DNA from: Perkinsus olseni
Lineage: Eukaryota; Perkinsozoa; Perkinsida; Perkinsidae
Length of the DNA stretch: 64,000 nt
Assembly: GCA_013115135.1 (NCBI GenBank)
Contig: JABANP010000036.1
Location: 1 to 64,000, forward strand
Direction: 5' to 3'
Shown here one piece after another: positions 22,801-34,307 of this stretch (position 1 is its first letter; each line of letters starts with the position of its first letter). The position numbers were made by a program, and so were the translations under genes. The notes under the pieces are model-generated. The model saw only the letters and a program-made list of their open reading frames with translations, did not search any database and was not told the DNA's origin.

Positions 22801-23390
22801 AGGACTTTGAGCACTTCCGCACAGTGAGCCTTTCGCGGGAGCCGGGCTGCATGTTTCAGCTTTAGGTCTGGTCGACGTTGGTCTTACAATTCGAGATCCT
22901 CTGGTCGGGAGAGTGGGACATCCCCAACTGGTCGTCCCATCCTGCGTTGAGCTTGTAAACCATCCCATCGTCTGGCGGCGGCCGAGCGAGCCGTTGACAC
23001 ATTTTTCGAGTAATTGTCTGTGCTCGTCACTCCCATCCCCTTCCACAGGTATCTCGTTCCATTCGTGGTTGTCATCTTCATAGCCCTGCTCAACTTCTTC
23101 GTTGCAATAGTTGTCGAAGCATATCTAGCTGTTCGACGGACAGTATTTACGGCTGATTATACACAGTCCTTCATCCAGGACTACATGGCGGTGCTGGACT
23201 CTCTACTCACCTCTGCAAGTCACCGCCAGCTCAGGTGATGACCACCCGATTACTCTTCCGTTGGCGCCGCTATCCCCACCGGATGGAACTGATACAGGCG
23301 TTAGCGCCACTCTTCGCCAAACAATACGTGGACGTGGATGACCTCGAGCAAACAGGGCTATTTAGTTCGGGTGAATGACGCCGAGTCTGG
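19858..23390 (+). CDS. Polycystin/PKD2-like cation channel, copy B
   Basis: Same exon series as copy A with the deleted part present. Exon 1 (19858-20003) carries the IQ motif (VNIQRTWRRKLY). The first membrane segment is at about 20273-20365. A Ser/Arg-rich exon follows at 20752-20930, another membrane segment near 22118-22190 (NCLILAFVVW), and the S4-S5-like part at about 22420-22640. The pore exons are 22741-22823 and 22866-22940, separated by a 42-nt intron; 23049-23235 encodes the final helix (VIFIALLNFFVAIVVEAY). The frame with QALAPLFAKQY ends near 23380. The donor after the second pore exon is weaker than in copy A (gttgag versus gtgagc). A calcium-permeable channel of an internal or flagellar membrane is the family expectation. 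Full exon structure was not resolved. Confidence 0.65.
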
Positions 23391-24249
23391 TTTTGATTGA
23401 CCTTATCCATGGATCGTGGACGATGGCAGATACCGACGGTCAGTTGAAGACGTCCAGCAATGGAGATAACCTCCGCCGCCTTCGTGCAGGGTCCGTGTCA
23501 ACGAACACTCTGCGCTCACAGTCTCGGCCAGGTATCAGAACATTGGGTGGTCAATCTTCAACATCGAGATTGATTCTAGTCTAGAACCGAGCTTGAGATA
23601 TCCTCGTCGGGAGATGTGCGGAGCGAAACACTTCAGTCAGAGAAATGACCCAGTTACGACAGAGCAAGCGCATCCCCGTGGCACGCCGAAGCCCACCCGA
23701 GACTCACTGAGTTCTGCCTTTCTCGCCAGGCCCTTGAATGCCAAGTGAGAATGCTCGTCAACTCGTCGGGCATGATATCGTTTATCTAGAGGGTGCATTT
23801 TCTACTTCTCATTGCAGGGTACTCAGTTTCTGCCGACATTATCGGAAATACTCATTCTTGAGGGCTGAGCGACATCAACAGGGTCGACTACCCAGCCCTT
23901 ATGGAGGAGTCAGCCAAGCATCTGGTATGAAAAGTTGTAAACATTCTGGACTAGAATTTCTATTGGCGTTGTCCGAGCACCGCTCGCCTCAACTCCGGAT
24001 ATCGCAGCCATTTTCAGATCGTATCCAATCAGATAGACGAGCTAGCTGGACACGGGCTGAAGATGCGCGAACGAGTGGTCGACGGAGCAGAGCGATTAGA
24101 ATGGAGGTACACAGGACACGCTGGGCGAGATACGACGTTCCGCTAGTCGAGATTCAGCTCCTCGGCGATTACAACTCTCAGGCTCTTGGCAGTGGCCGCA
24201 AGAATGGATCATCTGGCTCAAAACTTGAGGTTATCAAGAACCGATAAGT

Positions 24250-24835
24250 CTGTCCGCCAACCCGCAGGCATGCGCAACTGACCACCAAGCTCTGTGTTCC
24301 AGTCTGGAACTTCCAGAGTGTCTCACAACAACCTTCCAAACTGTTGAGTTTGGATTGAGTGCTCGCAGAGAAATGACTGATCGGCACATTTACGTTACGG
24401 GCTGCTACAGGTGGCTTTTGCACTCATATCATGGTAATGTGAGGAAGGCGATAATGAGAGCGGCAACACTCTCAAACACTCTCGTTGAGTCGCCCTTTGC
24501 TGCCTTTGGGCACTTCACGAGCATCGCATAACAACAAGAATGTTGACCTAATCAACAAGCATCGCGGCCGTCCGAAATGACTTGTTGGATAAGCGCTGTA
24601 TCGTTGCGAGTTGGTATTGGTATGCTGTCTAGCTCGATCGCACAGTGCCACGTACGTTGTGGAAGCTTTCATTCAGAAATGTCCGAGTATGCAGGCTTAC
24701 GCTCCCCCTCGTTATGCGAATGCTTGCCAGTTCGAGGCTATTATGATGCCCCCGTTATTGCTCAGGCACGTGGATCCTCTTCCATCGTAGTTTGCCGGAA
24801 TGTAGCTCCATGAGCTCTCTCAAAAAAGTCACTCC
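24250..24835. other. Intergenic region, nothing recognised
   Basis: No convincing coding exon. Lies between the end of unit B homology and the 5' flank of Cys-rich copy 4. Confidence 0.4.
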
Positions 24836-24966
24836 GCGAACACGCGTACGGTACTTATCTTCTCTTGTGCGCGGCCATGTTTTAGCTATCCCAGGTTAGC
24901 TGATCTCTGCCCACAAACCCCTCTGTGCCTCTGAAGGTATCTCAACTCAAAACATCAAACCTGGAA

Positions 24967-25345
24967 ATGTACTTCCTCGTCAACGCTCTGGTTATCGCCC
25001 TCGTGGCCGCCAATAACGCCTGCAACGAAGCCGATAAGAGCACGATCAACGGCCAACTCTTCCCCGGCTTCTTCCTACGCTGTAGCAAGCAGGCACTGTT
25101 GGATCCTACTAAGATCCCTCCATGTCTACAAACGGGGTGTGGTCTCACCTCTGGGCTGTGCTAATTGTTTCGGTGACTTTGGACAGTGTGCGCTGGGCTG
25201 TGCTGGTGTATGCTTGGGCAATCCCGCTAGTGGAGAATGTAAGGAATGCATTGACTCAAAAGGATGCAGCAGCGCACTCTTGACGTGCACGGGCTTGGGC
25301 GCTACTATCCCTGCTCCCACCGCGGAGTCTGCGACGTGTTCTTGA
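24967..25345 (+). pseudogene. Secreted Cys-rich protein, family copy 4, one-base frame break
   Basis: The signal peptide MYFLVNALVIALVAAN and first half read in one frame to 25164. The second half, from CANCFGDFGQC onward, reads in the next frame to 25345. The break falls at a GGG run (25153-25155), where the paralogues read S-G-C. One surplus base explains it. Either this copy is a recent pseudogene or the run is one base too long in the assembly. Otherwise it has all 14 family cysteines and would give 125 residues. It is more diverged than copies 2 and 3, and no channel gene follows it. Confidence 0.75.
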
Positions 25346-27101
25346 ACAAGCTCTTGTGTCGCTGTGTCATGTATCGCTCCAGAACTCATAGAGTAGTCCG
25401 TCGTTAATATAGATAACTTGTGAGAACCTTGTACTTCACATAACAATCTGTTGAGCATTGCCTCTCTTGGAAGCCTATCCCTCCTTGTAGCCTTACCATC
25501 TTGGGAGGCCGCGAAACCGTCGTGCAGCGTGTCAACTTTCTATCAGAGCTTCGTTGGAAGCTACGCATAACGCCTTTGCTGCAGCCTACCTTATTATGAC
25601 TTTTTCATCTGTTGACGAGAGTACCACGATGATATCGTTAAATGACCATGTGCATGTTGTCTTGTCAATAAGAACCGATGAACATGATCAATCTTGATCA
25701 TCAGCTCCCTTTCATGCCGAATTCTCGAGCGGCTTGAAGATGTGATCCATTCGCGGAGCGTCGAAGGTACCACTCGACTTCGTCTCGTCTTGGCTACCTA
25801 CTCGAACGGCCTGGAACAGAACAGCTTGTGACAGCATTCTTACCCATAACAGGGAAATTCTTTGACGCAAATTTTAGTTGTAGTCTCAACCGCACGGTTC
25901 AGTCCGAGGTCGCTTTGCGTATAGGAACTTCGATCCCTCAGAGAGTGCCTGCTCATTAATCGTTCGCCCATGAAACGCACCGATCGAAATGAATTTCGAT
26001 TTCGCATAAGTTACTTAGTGGGAGCATTGCGACAAAAGTACACGACCCATCGCGCTGGTCTCCTAGTGAATCCATGAAGCTCTTCGCCCAAAACCAAAAA
26101 CTCTGCGCATCAAACGATTAACGCGAGCACAAGAGTACAGGACAAAGCAATACTAACCTTGAGGCCTCATTGGTGTCCCTCTTGGTGGGTATTGGAAAGT
26201 CTCCATTGTTTCCGAATTGTGCCGTGTCTCAATTTGGCACAATGCAAAAGGCATTGTGCCGAAGATAATAGAGGACATTCGACGAAAATAAGTCGGAGTC
26301 TTCCAGTCTACGGCTGTTGGCGGAACCGAGATGAGAGTGAGACCCAGTTGCCAAATCAGAATGGGCCAATCATACTAACCCCCGAGTTGAGATATTCACC
26401 GTCAATAAATCACTCCATGAGGAGGGAGACAGCAAAGGTACGAATCAGGTACGACGTCAGCACAAGAAACTTGGAACGACTTAATTAAGCGTTCGGCGGC
26501 CGAAACTTCGGCCCACTAGTCTAGACCTCAACAGTTCGGGATCGGAGGTGGAGCAGTGATGGGCGAGAGGTTAACGATAAGCCATCCATAGATCAGGAGC
26601 GCTATCGACGATAACGCTCGTCGTGACACGGCAGCGCAATCAGGTGAACATCGTGGATCAGATCATCGCGATCTGTCAATGGCACTGCCATTATGGCAGG
26701 CATGACAGAGAGCGCGATGGCCGACTTATGACCCCTCAGAGTGTTCACGCTTCAGCCTCGTAGCATCAGCGGCAACGCCGTTCGTCGTGTACTGCACCAC
26801 AACACATACGAGATGGTGTGCGCCTGTGTATCCCTGTGCGAATGATAAAAGTTCGATGTTTATCTTCATATGCGAGGCTTACCAGCCCGGGGTTGTTCCC
26901 AATGATACCTCTTCGCCCGAGCATTGCGAAGCTGCCTCGGCTGGCTGTGGGCAGATATCTAGATCGTCGAATTCCTTTAGTGATGCTTCGCGTGAGCAGG
27001 CGTGCGAGGCGTTCGATTGTCTTGTGCGGGGTCCCTCAGCTCATGTTTGTGATTCATCTCAGCTGTGTACCGCCCGACTCGGTCATCCAACTATTTTGAA
27101 G
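25346..27101. other. Intergenic region between Cys-rich genes 4 and 5
   Basis: No recognised gene. An imperfect hairpin at about 26673-26708 (ctgtca ... tgacag, with tggcactgcc / ggcag inside) is visible. Confidence 0.4.
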
Positions 27102-27482
27102 ATGCGCGTCCTCACCAGCGTCTTGTTCATCGCCCTCGTGGCCGCCGATAACGCCTGCAACGATAATGATAAAAAGGTTATCAACGGCAAGCTCTTTTCC
27201 GGTTACCTCTGGTACTGTAGTGAACACGCCGCTGGGGATCCATCCAAGGTCCCGCCTTGTCTCGAGTCGGGCTGCAAGTTGACCGACGGATGCGCCAACT
27301 GTTTCGGCGACTTCGCGAAGTGTGGACAGGACCACTGCCTCAGCCAGTGCCTGAGTACCCCATCTGCCCAGGCATGCAAGGACTGTATGGACAAGAACGG
27401 CTGCAATGCCGCAGTCTTGAAGTGCACAGGCTTGAGCAGCCTCTTCCCCGCCCCTACGGCCCAGTCGCAGAAGTGCTATTGA
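27102..27482 (+). CDS. Secreted Cys-rich protein, family copy 5
   Basis: 126 residues, single exon. Signal peptide MRVLTSVLFIALVAAD. The mature domain has the family's cysteine pattern, with a changed central block (CFGDFAKCGQDHCLSQC). An upstream in-frame extension to 26787 is dismissed because the other copies start at the corresponding signal peptide. It has no polycystin gene downstream and its flanks diverge from those of copies 2-4, suggesting an older duplication. Confidence 0.86.
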   Translation: MRVLTSVLFIALVAADNACNDNDKKVINGKLFSGYLWYCSEHAAGDPSKVPPCLESGCKLTDGCANCFGDFAKCGQDHCLSQCLSTPSAQACKDCMDKNGCNAAVLKCTGLSSLFPAPTAQSQKCY

Positions 27483-28137
27483 CTGACAGATAGTGCAGCT
27501 GCGTCACACATGGAGTTCACGGGTTGGTGACACCGTGTTGTTACCATAGCCTAGAACTTCAGGAGTTGTATCTGTGCAGCTGCCAGTCGTTGGCCACTGA
27601 GTCCACTATAGCTCGTGTAGAGCCTTCGATTGGTCCGGTAGCGGGGTTTCCGCCACATGTCAATTTTTATCGTTCAGAGCCTCGTTGGAGGCTACACCTA
27701 ACTTTTTCGAAGCTGCTTCCCCCGATATGAATCATAGCTTATGATTCTTCATTATTCGATGATAGAGATGAGTAGAGTTTCGTTAGATGAGACTGCATTC
27801 ATGTTGGCTTGTCAATCAATTACGTCAGCAGCGAAGCATCCTGAAGTTGCAGCTACTAGTGGCATGAAGTACCGCCAGATAGGTATCCGCCGAGATCTCC
27901 CCGAAACTGAAGCTACCTCATACTGAGGTGCATATAACTAGAAACCCAGCGCTCACTCAGACGATGAAACTCGAGCTCCATGCATGTACCGTCTCGCCTT
28001 ATCGACTAGTAGACTGGGCATAACATGAAATCATCGATGAGAGGAAATGGCTCTAATCTGCTTCGCGTGAGAATCCTACCGCATGGGCGTGCAAATTTGC
28101 GCTCTTCATACCCCACGCAAAATCCCGCTCACCAACC

Positions 28138-30510
28138 TCACCACTTGTGGCGTTGAACGCGCCGTGTGACCTTCTTGCGTGGTTCGCCAACGACAGCCGC
28201 TGAGCATCTCGTTCGTCGGTTGATGGGGATAGACTGATGTCCCAGCGTACCTCCTACCATGGGCTGCGTGGGAGGGAGGGACCAGAAGGGCATGGAATGA
28301 GGATTCATCGGTTGGGTTGGTGGTAACGCATTCAGGGCTTCGCTGGATTCGCAGCCTGCGATCAGCATCCTCTGCTTTTTCACCCCAGGATACTCAGACG
28401 GGCTTGTCGGAGGCGGTGGAGTGCTCGAGATTGATGGGTCTTCGAAGTTCATCCCCCGCGAATTCCCGACCAGAATATTGTCTTGAATAGTGACTAACTG
28501 CCCCATATCCTGCGTGGCTTCAAGAGTCTCGTGCGAAGAAGGGACAGCATCTTGCGGACACTCCATCGGTTGTGTAGCTACAATAGGTCGCCAGCGAGAG
28601 GCCGGAGCCTCAGCCATGCTGGGCTTGGTCGCAGTTGCTCTCGCAGGAAGGTGTGAGCTTAAATGCTGAGAGGGCTCCGCTATATCGTAATACCCCTCAG
28701 TGTTTATCTTGGACTCGCCCTGCGGCCTCATCCCAGCCCAATCGGGGAAGCTTTCACCCATCGGCTGCGTGGGGAGTACTGTTTCCAAGAACAAATCTGG
28801 TTTTGCAGTACTTCGGAGGCTGTGTCTTGACGGGTAGCGCGGCTTCGCCACGCTGGCAGCCCCGGCTGTTGTCCTCTGAGGTGTCGGTTGCTTCCGCACT
28901 GTCGACACTCGTACTCGACGGCAGAGATCCATAACTGGACCGGCTCCAGCCAGTGCTCGGCCAGCATCCTGCAAGAGTTGTTCGGTCGTCTCCCGGCCGG
29001 GGACACCCTGAGAGGGAGAGCCCTGCAATTGTGACTGTGGGTCCCTCTTCAACGGCGGGTCGATGAGTTTCAGTGGCATGGGATATTCCCTCACGGCTCC
29101 TCTCCTGCCATCGGTGACGCTTCCGGCGCTTGGTACGTGCATACCGCATATTTCCAAAGAAGCTCCTCCATCGGTGGGATTAACCTTCCCGAGCAGCGAG
29201 CAGTCTCTCTGCCATTTTACAAACATATGACAGTCGGTAGCATTCAAGGGCTCTGCTGTCCGCCGTCTGTGAGCACGCGATGTGCTTGGAGTAGGTACAG
29301 GGACTACTCCCATACTGGTGTCACGAAGATGTCCATCCTTGTGACGGATTCCACAAGCCGCAGTCGAGGCCTCAGCCGAGAGTAGATGCTCATCCGCTGC
29401 CAACAGAGCGTCAATATCCTCGATTGTGAGGTCCTCAAACGGATCGTTGATCTGATCTTCCACTTCCCGAACTAGCGACCCTCCTTCGCTTATGCATGAA
29501 CAATCATCTGAAGAACGAGTATCGGGTGAGACTGACTCTGATGTGTGCCGCCCCCTGGTGGAGATGCAACATGGGCTAACCTCACGTGCATCATCCGCGG
29601 CGTCAACGACACGTGGGTCCTGCTTATTAACGTCTACGAATCCAGAATCTTCGAAAAGCTTGGAACCAACACGAGCTTCATAAAAGCTGTCGATATCTGG
29701 AATAGAAACGCCGTACTCTCCCACATGTTATAGATGCACACTATTGGGCTTGATCGAACCTACCGTCAAAGCCAATTCCCATGGGAGACTCTCTACAGCT
29801 CGAGAGCGTCGACCTCAGCCCAGCATCATTAAAAAGCGCAAAAGGAAGAATGTCCTCCAGAGCGGCCTGTTGGTGGTTGTCGGGTTCCAACGAAGTCTCG
29901 AACGAGCATTCTGGAAGGTCTTCCGGCAGTCCTCTGTCCCCACTGGGGGACTCCCCAGAAAAAGGCAGCTCAGATGCAAGATCACTCGGAGCCTCGTCCA
30001 GAGCAGTCCACTCAGACGTGTCGTCCTCGACATCGTCGCTTTGGGCTCTGTACGCGCCATGTGCAGAGCCACCTGGAAACTCGACGCCAGACAAGATGTT
30101 CGCCCAGAGCCCGGGATACGCCTCGGCCGACGGTGGGCTCATCCTGCAAACTTCGCGCCTCGCTTTACGGTTCGGACTGGAGTTGTGACGTGCTTCCGAT
30201 GAATTGGAGAACCCCTTCAGGATGCCTTGATTTATCCTACTTGTGGTCGCTGTCAAGGCGTCCGAATGACTCTCGCCGCTAGAGGAACGTCGTTGGTTCG
30301 CAGGGACAGTCTTCCCAAGGGGGAGTAGAGGTGTCACCCTCAACACTGACTCGGTGGTCGAGGACACAATCAGCTCGGACGGTCCCCTGACCACCCTCTC
30401 TGGGAAGGTCTTCTCAGCAAAAATATCTGGCGATCCCTCGGTGGCGCCCGTCTTGGAAGCTATAGCATCGAGGCACTTCGTTATTGAGTTGGACCTGCGT
30501 ATTAAGTGAC
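28138..30510 (-). CDS. Disordered protein with repeated TQPM motifs
   Basis: Two long frames (30394-29764 and 29717-28138) join across a 46-nt GT-AG intron (29718-29763), giving about 750 residues. The 5' end is open: the first frame extends to about 30510 without an ATG, so an upstream exon is likely. The protein is Ser/Pro/Asp-rich and low in hydrophobic residues, with acidic stretches near the junction and a basic C terminus (RKKVTRRVQRHK). The C-terminal half repeats PTQPMG, ATQPME, ATQDMG, PTQPMN and PTQPMV. TQ is the ATM/ATR-type kinase consensus, and repeated TQ motifs recall FHA-binding scaffolds such as MDC1 (TQxF), but that is only an analogy. No folded domain is recognised. Confidence 0.65.
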
Positions 30511-31459
30511 ATCATTACAGGCCGGCAGGCTACCTCCAAGATCCAACAGTGAGATGAGACATCGACATTTGATACTATAGGATCGATCAACTACCAGGTT
30601 GAAAGTGGCTGAACCACACACGATCGACCATTTGATTAACGGAATCTCGACAAGCGCGTGACTTGCGATGAAGTGAATGTGCCATGACTGAGGTTCAACA
30701 AGGGATGAGGTTGTTGTAACAGCTCACACAAGAGCGTGATCCATGGTGGAAAAGTCAGCCTCTCCTTCAGAAGAAGAAGGAGTGCTTCTCTAAGACGATT
30801 CCAATGGAATCATTCCATAACATTGGCACTGTATCACACCAGGACTCGAGGCTGTGACAGAGCACTGACAGGATGTGGGAGACAGTATGATACTGAATGA
30901 GTGACTCTAAGGTTCTGTCCCACCCTGTGAGATAACGTCGATCTCTCCGTGGGACCCAGCAGCGAGGTTTGGGCTCGTCCTCTCAACGAAACAACCCGAT
31001 CTCACACCAGAAGCCGGCAATATCATTTATCTCTCCCCAAGCAGCAGACCAGGAGGCCCGATGGGGCTACAGGGCAACCATGAGCAGACTCATGACCGTC
31101 ACTCTCGGCGTGAAGGTTAGCCTGAGCCCTGAGAGCGACGGATGTAACACACCACTGAACCAACGGCTCGACACCTTTTCAGGTTGTGAAGACCTTCAGT
31201 ATTCTCGCCGATCAATCGTTCTAGCTCGCTTTGATGACTTGCTTCTAAGAAAAATATGCAGAAGGATCACCGAAAGATATAGGTCAACGGTTGGCACAGA
31301 GCTTCGCTCACTCTGACGAAGTCTTCGTTCGGTACCCATCGCTCTATTCTCCAGCAGTCGCACCTCACTCCTACACCTAAGTACGCAGAATTCCTTCAGA
31401 TGGAGTCCGTCCGTGGCTGTAACGGAGTGACTCCATCTGCAACTCTTGCTGCAACGGCG
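30511..31459. other. Region upstream of the TQPM gene, no clear gene
   Basis: A 115-residue plus-strand frame at 30969-31316 has no features or counterpart in the duplicated copy and is not called. The missing 5' exon of the TQPM gene may lie here. Confidence 0.35.
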
Positions 31460-32200
31460 CTAATTGTACTTCGTCAGCTGTTCAGCGAGATCCAGTCTTT
31501 CCTCAAGCATGACCACCTGCTGCTGCACGTTTCCCAGCTCGGCTTTCAGCTTTTGGACTAGGTCGATCAGTAGCTTTCTCTCTCATATCTGCCATGGACC
31601 ATCTCGCAGCGAGAGTACCGCTCTTCCAAAGGGTATATTTCTGAATGCTCACGATTCTCCAATACGTCCCGCATCTCGCTCATCTTCTCTGCGTCGAACC
31701 TCTAAAGTCGGGATGACCCATTCAACGAGGCAACGGTGCATGGGGGCCCCACCCGGAAACCAGGGCATCGAGCAAGCTCTCCATCTGTCCGTTGTAACTG
31801 TCGGTCTCCGCGCAATGGTTTGGCTGGGCGGACCGAAGATAGCTGACTGGTATCCTAGGGGCCTGAAGCAGCGGCGATCACCCCAGAGAGCTACCATCAT
31901 ACGAATTTCGCTGACTGCACTATCGCAACTGCAGTAACCTACTGTGAGCTCCAGTAGAGTTTGCTGATCGAGGAAATCTCACTCCGACTAGGGTGGAGGG
32001 ACAGCATTCGAGGCGCTACTGCGGTTGCGAAGGTCAACCCGATACCAAAGTCACGCTCTACTCTTCAAGCGATCGGATCCATCCGATCCATTTTGAGCGG
32101 GTCGCTAGTGCATACCATTCGCCTACCGCCGTATTATTTCCAGGACCGGGAGCCTCTTCTCCAACCGCGCCATTTGACCGTCAAGCCTCCCATTAGAACT
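31460..32200 (-). CDS. Multi-exon coiled-coil gene, duplication copy 1 (partial model)
   Basis: Heptad-rich segments on the minus strand: QMARLEKRLPVLEII near 32170, CAETDSYNGQMESLLDALVSG near 31790 followed by a gtgggg donor, FDAEKMSEMRDVLENREH near 31660, and a last exon with LVQKLKAELGNVQQQVVML ending at 31460. Similar segments recur at 37065-37620. The repeated helix-rich segments make coding on this strand likely, but the exon junctions are only partly resolved. No family recognised. Confidence 0.45.
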
Positions 32201-32469
32201 GCGATGGGCGTCTCAGTATCACGCACTCCGCTTGAATTCATTTGGTTTGAACACGGGTGGGAAGACGGTAATACGACTATTCCCACCAGACCGCGATTCT
32301 CTCCCCCGTGATAGACTGAACGCCGCGAATAACATAACCAGTAATTCTGAACATCCCTAGTACAACGATGACGTGGCACATCACCTCGATCAGGCTCTCT
32401 GCGCATCCGATTGAGCGAGCAACTTGAATCTGAAACATCACCGGATTTTTTTCACAATGGACGCACTTA

Positions 32470-33105
32470 CATCACGTGTAAAACAGTTGTACGGCAGCGT
32501 GAGTACGCGGAAAATGCGGAAGTGTGTAGCGCAATGGCAAATGCGAAACACGCCGCTACGCGTAATCACGCGATGCCAACACGCCTGTTCACGCGGTCCG
32601 CGTGACGCGGAGTACCCGTGATTCCATGTGCATAGCGCGTTCGAAACTTCGCACATCCACGACGTCTGTTTCACGCCGCATAGTATGCGGGAGAAAGCGC
32701 GAGAAATAATGCGCGATACCACGCGCTGGTACTGATGATAGCGCGATTAAAGCATGATCCCATGTCAGAGCGGCCGTAACATGAGACCACGCCTGGTATC
32801 ATCGATCGTGATCCACGATTCGTGAACCAACGCAGGACTCTCAAGCCCAGCGACCACAAGAAGTAGCGCCACAAAGACGAATATTCACAACAATTTATGT
32901 TCCTGGCAAATCGTGATAGCGTCGGAAACAGAAAATTCACCAATCACGTTGCGAATGCGCGCACTGGCTACAGTTGTGCGACCTTTGACGCGTTTTACAC
33001 GTAGTATGCGTGAAAACAGCGATTGCGCAAGCTGCTATGCGTAGCCTGCGCTTCACGCAGGGTGCATCTCCGACGACCGAAGCTGTTGGTGAACGCCCGT
33101 CAAAT
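32470..33105. other. CpG-rich insertion unique to duplication copy 1
   Basis: The segment is unusually dense in acgcg, gcgtg, cgcgt and gcgcg words. It is absent at the matching place in copy 2 (about 37900). No coding or terminal repeats recognised. Confidence 0.55.
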
Positions 33106-33235
33106 GAGACTCTCAAGATGCTCTCTAGAAGAAAGTCTCCGAGTCAGAGCACCCCACAGACCATTCTGGTGTCCTTACTTACTGAAAGCTTACTGTCACT
33201 ACATCAAAGAACCATCGGCCCTTACTGAGTAGTGA

Positions 33236-33790
33236 CTACTCAATCCTCGATATCCTGGGAGGAGAATTCAGTCGAAGGGCGGGCTCGTCCGATTTGTGTT
33301 TGAGAGTGCGTACCGGTCTTGGAGTGCTTGGGGGAGTCGCTGTAGGGCTGGTCGGGCTATAGGGAGATATCCGCGGCCCTCCTAACATCGCCTGGCATCT
33401 TGATAAGAAGGCGAGAAGGATTCTGAGAGGGGGAATTCTCATGCTGGACAATCGATCATCCGACAGCTCAGAACGAGCGCATGCTGCTGCTCATTTTTGA
33501 TCGGGTTCTGGTAATCGACTACCTTTCCGAGTTCTCCATTGCTGCAACGCGCACGGAGATCTCTTTCTCAATGACAGCTTGTCTCGCAACGGCTAAAATA
33601 GCGAAGGAAAATCAGACTTCCAAGCATCCATCATCGGCCTGCACTGTCTGAGAGGAACGAGGTAGTTGTTCTTACCTTTTGCTACGTTTCTTTTCACGTC
33701 GCTTGTTTCTCTTTTCAGCTCCTCGAACATCTCTGGCTCTGTATTCCTCACAACCCTTGAGACCCTATACTTATCATGGACCTGGTTCAG
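33236..33790 (-). CDS. Helix-rich multi-exon gene, duplication copy 1 (partial model)
   Basis: Minus-strand exons with good splice sites: one ending FEELKRETSDVKRNVAK at 33676 before gtaag, the next (33592-33523) reading AVARQAVIEKEISVRVAAM, and a third with SPTSPTATPPSTPR. Counterparts exist at 37939-38560. The first two look like coiled coil, the third like a Pro/Thr-rich linker. Start not resolved. Confidence 0.4.
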
Positions 33791-33840
33791 ACGATTCAGT
33801 GGATCTCTTGCAATCCAACATCCTCCACAGTGGATGACAC

Positions 33841-33867
33841 ATGTGATACTAGTGACTAGTATCACAT
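33841..33867. repeat. 27-bp perfect palindrome
   Basis: atgtgatactagt, central g, and its exact inverse. Confidence 0.85.
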
Positions 33868-34307
33868 CATAAACGACAACTTCCTAGACCGCCTCTTCTT
33901 CCTCCGGAAGACTTCCGGCGAGTGGGGCGTCTAATGACTGAATTATGCAGTGCAGCAAACCTTTCGTATCAAATAAAAACGTACAATATACTTTATTGCT
34001 TGCATGCATTACCGGGTAACTGTTACCTCACCACAAGCGCTTAGTCTCTATGAGGTCCGGCGAATTCGTGGCGTACCAATCAAGTCCATGTTAGATACCT
34101 CGGCAACCATGAACAGAGTTGCCTTCAAACATGCGAAACAATTCGTGGCTATTCTTTCATCCCTCCGTGCTGGAAAATTCCGATATTTTAACCTATCGTT
34201 ATTGAGTCGAACTATACATGAGGGAGCTCAACTGCTAGAATTTGATACGGCAGTTTTGATAGAGTGGCAGCAGGGCCGATAACTGCGGACTTAGAGTCTC
34301 GGTCCAC

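Larger units (their letters stand above)
18355..24000 (+). repeat. Duplicated unit B: Cys-rich gene plus polycystin-like gene
   Basis: Colinear with unit A (12640-17750), with the extra ~370 bp near 20385-20750. A third partial repeat of the unit starts near 24836 with Cys-rich copy 4 but no channel gene. Confidence 0.85.

Noticed and set aside
26787..27101. Upstream in-frame extension of Cys-rich copy 5
   Set aside because: It would bury the signal peptide internally and has no match in the paralogues.
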